This document shows positions 5,418 to 5,857 of a stretch of 5,857 nt of DNA, piece by piece. Location of the stretch: the NCBI GenBank assembly GCA_029907285.1, contig JARYMD010000287.1, positions 1 through 5,857 of the forward strand. The letters run 5' to 3'. The stretch is from Verrucomicrobiota bacterium (GTDB lineage Bacteria; Verrucomicrobiota; Verrucomicrobiia; Limisphaerales; J093). Under the pieces are notes generated by a model that saw nothing but the letters and a program-made list of their open reading frames with translations, had not been told where the DNA came from and made no database searches. The position numbers and the translations under genes are program-made. Every line of letters starts with the position of its first letter. Position 1 is the stretch's first letter.

Positions 5418-5857
5418 ATGCGCATATTTAAAGCAGCTCGTTCAATCGGTCTCTCGATTGCGTGCGTTGCGTTCTGTGTCATCGCATTCACACAGACACC
5501 GTCAAGGGCACTGGAAACCAAGCCCGCAGACCCGTTCTTCGCAAAATTCAATCCGGTCAAAGCCCCCGCCCCCGCCGGTCTCCTGCTCAAACCCGGCGAC
5601 AGAATCATGATCTGCGGCGATTCAATCACCGAGCAACGGATGTACTCCCGGATAATCGAAACTTACCTGACAGTTTGTGTCCCGGAACTCCAGGTGGCAG
5701 TCCGCCAGCTCGGATGGAGCGGAGAAAAAGCCCCGGGGTTCCTCGCTCGAATGACAAATGACTGCCTGAGATTCGTCCCAACCGTCGCCACTCTCTGCTA
5801 TGGAATGAACGATCATGAGTACCGCGCCTTCGAGCCCGAAATAGGGCGCCGTTATCG
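5418..5857 (+). CDS. Secreted SGNH/GDSL hydrolase, 3' end outside window
   Basis: The first 146 residues of a frame cut by the right edge. Residues 1-31 form a signal peptide: basic MRIFKAAR, a hydrophobic core about 10-24, and a likely cut near SRA-LE. Block I of the SGNH fold is ICGDSIT (65-71) with nucleophile S69; block II is RQLGWSGEKA (96-105) with oxyanion glycine G99; block III is CYGMND (127-132) with N131. The block V Asp/His pair would lie beyond the window. The family hydrolyses esters, often acetyl groups on polysaccharides, and this copy should act in the periplasm or outside the cell; substrate unknown. ATG 5418 is chosen because the signal peptide begins there; no Shine-Dalgarno is visible. 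It runs divergently from the antitoxin gene, with the palindromic element between them. Confidence 0.93.
   Translation, partial: MRIFKAARSIGLSIACVAFCVIAFTQTPSRALETKPADPFFAKFNPVKAPAPAGLLLKPGDRIMICGDSITEQRMYSRIIETYLTVCVPELQVAVRQLGWSGEKAPGFLARMTNDCLRFVPTVATLCYGMNDHEYRAFEPEIGRRY

Overview
The window looks like chromosomal DNA of a moderately GC-rich, Gram-negative bacterium of the PVC group, most likely Verrucomicrobiota (Pedosphaera/Limisphaerales-like). The reasons are an exported lamin-tail plus LamG-like protein, a secreted SGNH hydrolase of a style common in that phylum, a lysA sequence of the same flavour, and palindromic GC-rich intergenic repeats. This placement comes from family resemblance only. 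No rRNA, tRNA, CRISPR array or insertion sequence is visible.

Layout, left to right. (1) 1-1677, minus strand: N-terminal 559 residues of a large exported protein with signal peptide, lamin-tail domain, one truncated and two complete LamG-like repeats; it runs off the left edge. (2) 1678-1912: divergent intergenic region with a perfect 8-bp inverted repeat and a cluster of GAATTC sites. (3) 1913-2746, plus: xylose-isomerase-like TIM-barrel (sugar phosphate isomerase/epimerase family), substrate unknown. (4) 2916-4217, plus: lysA, diaminopimelate decarboxylase, the last step of lysine synthesis. (5) 4218-4610: no gene; a 148-bp-period tandem array built on a 74-bp imperfect palindrome. (6) 5236-4611, minus: a type II toxin-antitoxin pair, ribbon-helix-helix antitoxin then PIN-domain toxin, overlapping by 4 bp. 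(7) 5291-5364: a dispersed copy of the same 74-bp palindrome. (8) 5418-5857, plus: N-terminal 146 residues of a secreted SGNH/GDSL hydrolase, cut by the right edge.

The TIM-barrel gene and lysA are co-directional but separated by 169 bp, so they may or may not be one transcript. The TA pair sits between lysA and the hydrolase gene with members of the palindrome family on both sides, which suggests a small inserted module. Three patterns deserve attention: the palindrome family and its array; the operator-like repeats filling the candidate antitoxin promoter; and the lack of clear Shine-Dalgarno sequences together with candidate -10 boxes very close to start codons, which would fit leaderless or near-leaderless mRNAs. 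The plus strand also seems C-rich at third codon positions whichever strand encodes the gene. I did not find a clearly undescribed multi-gene system; every complete gene belongs to a recognisable family.
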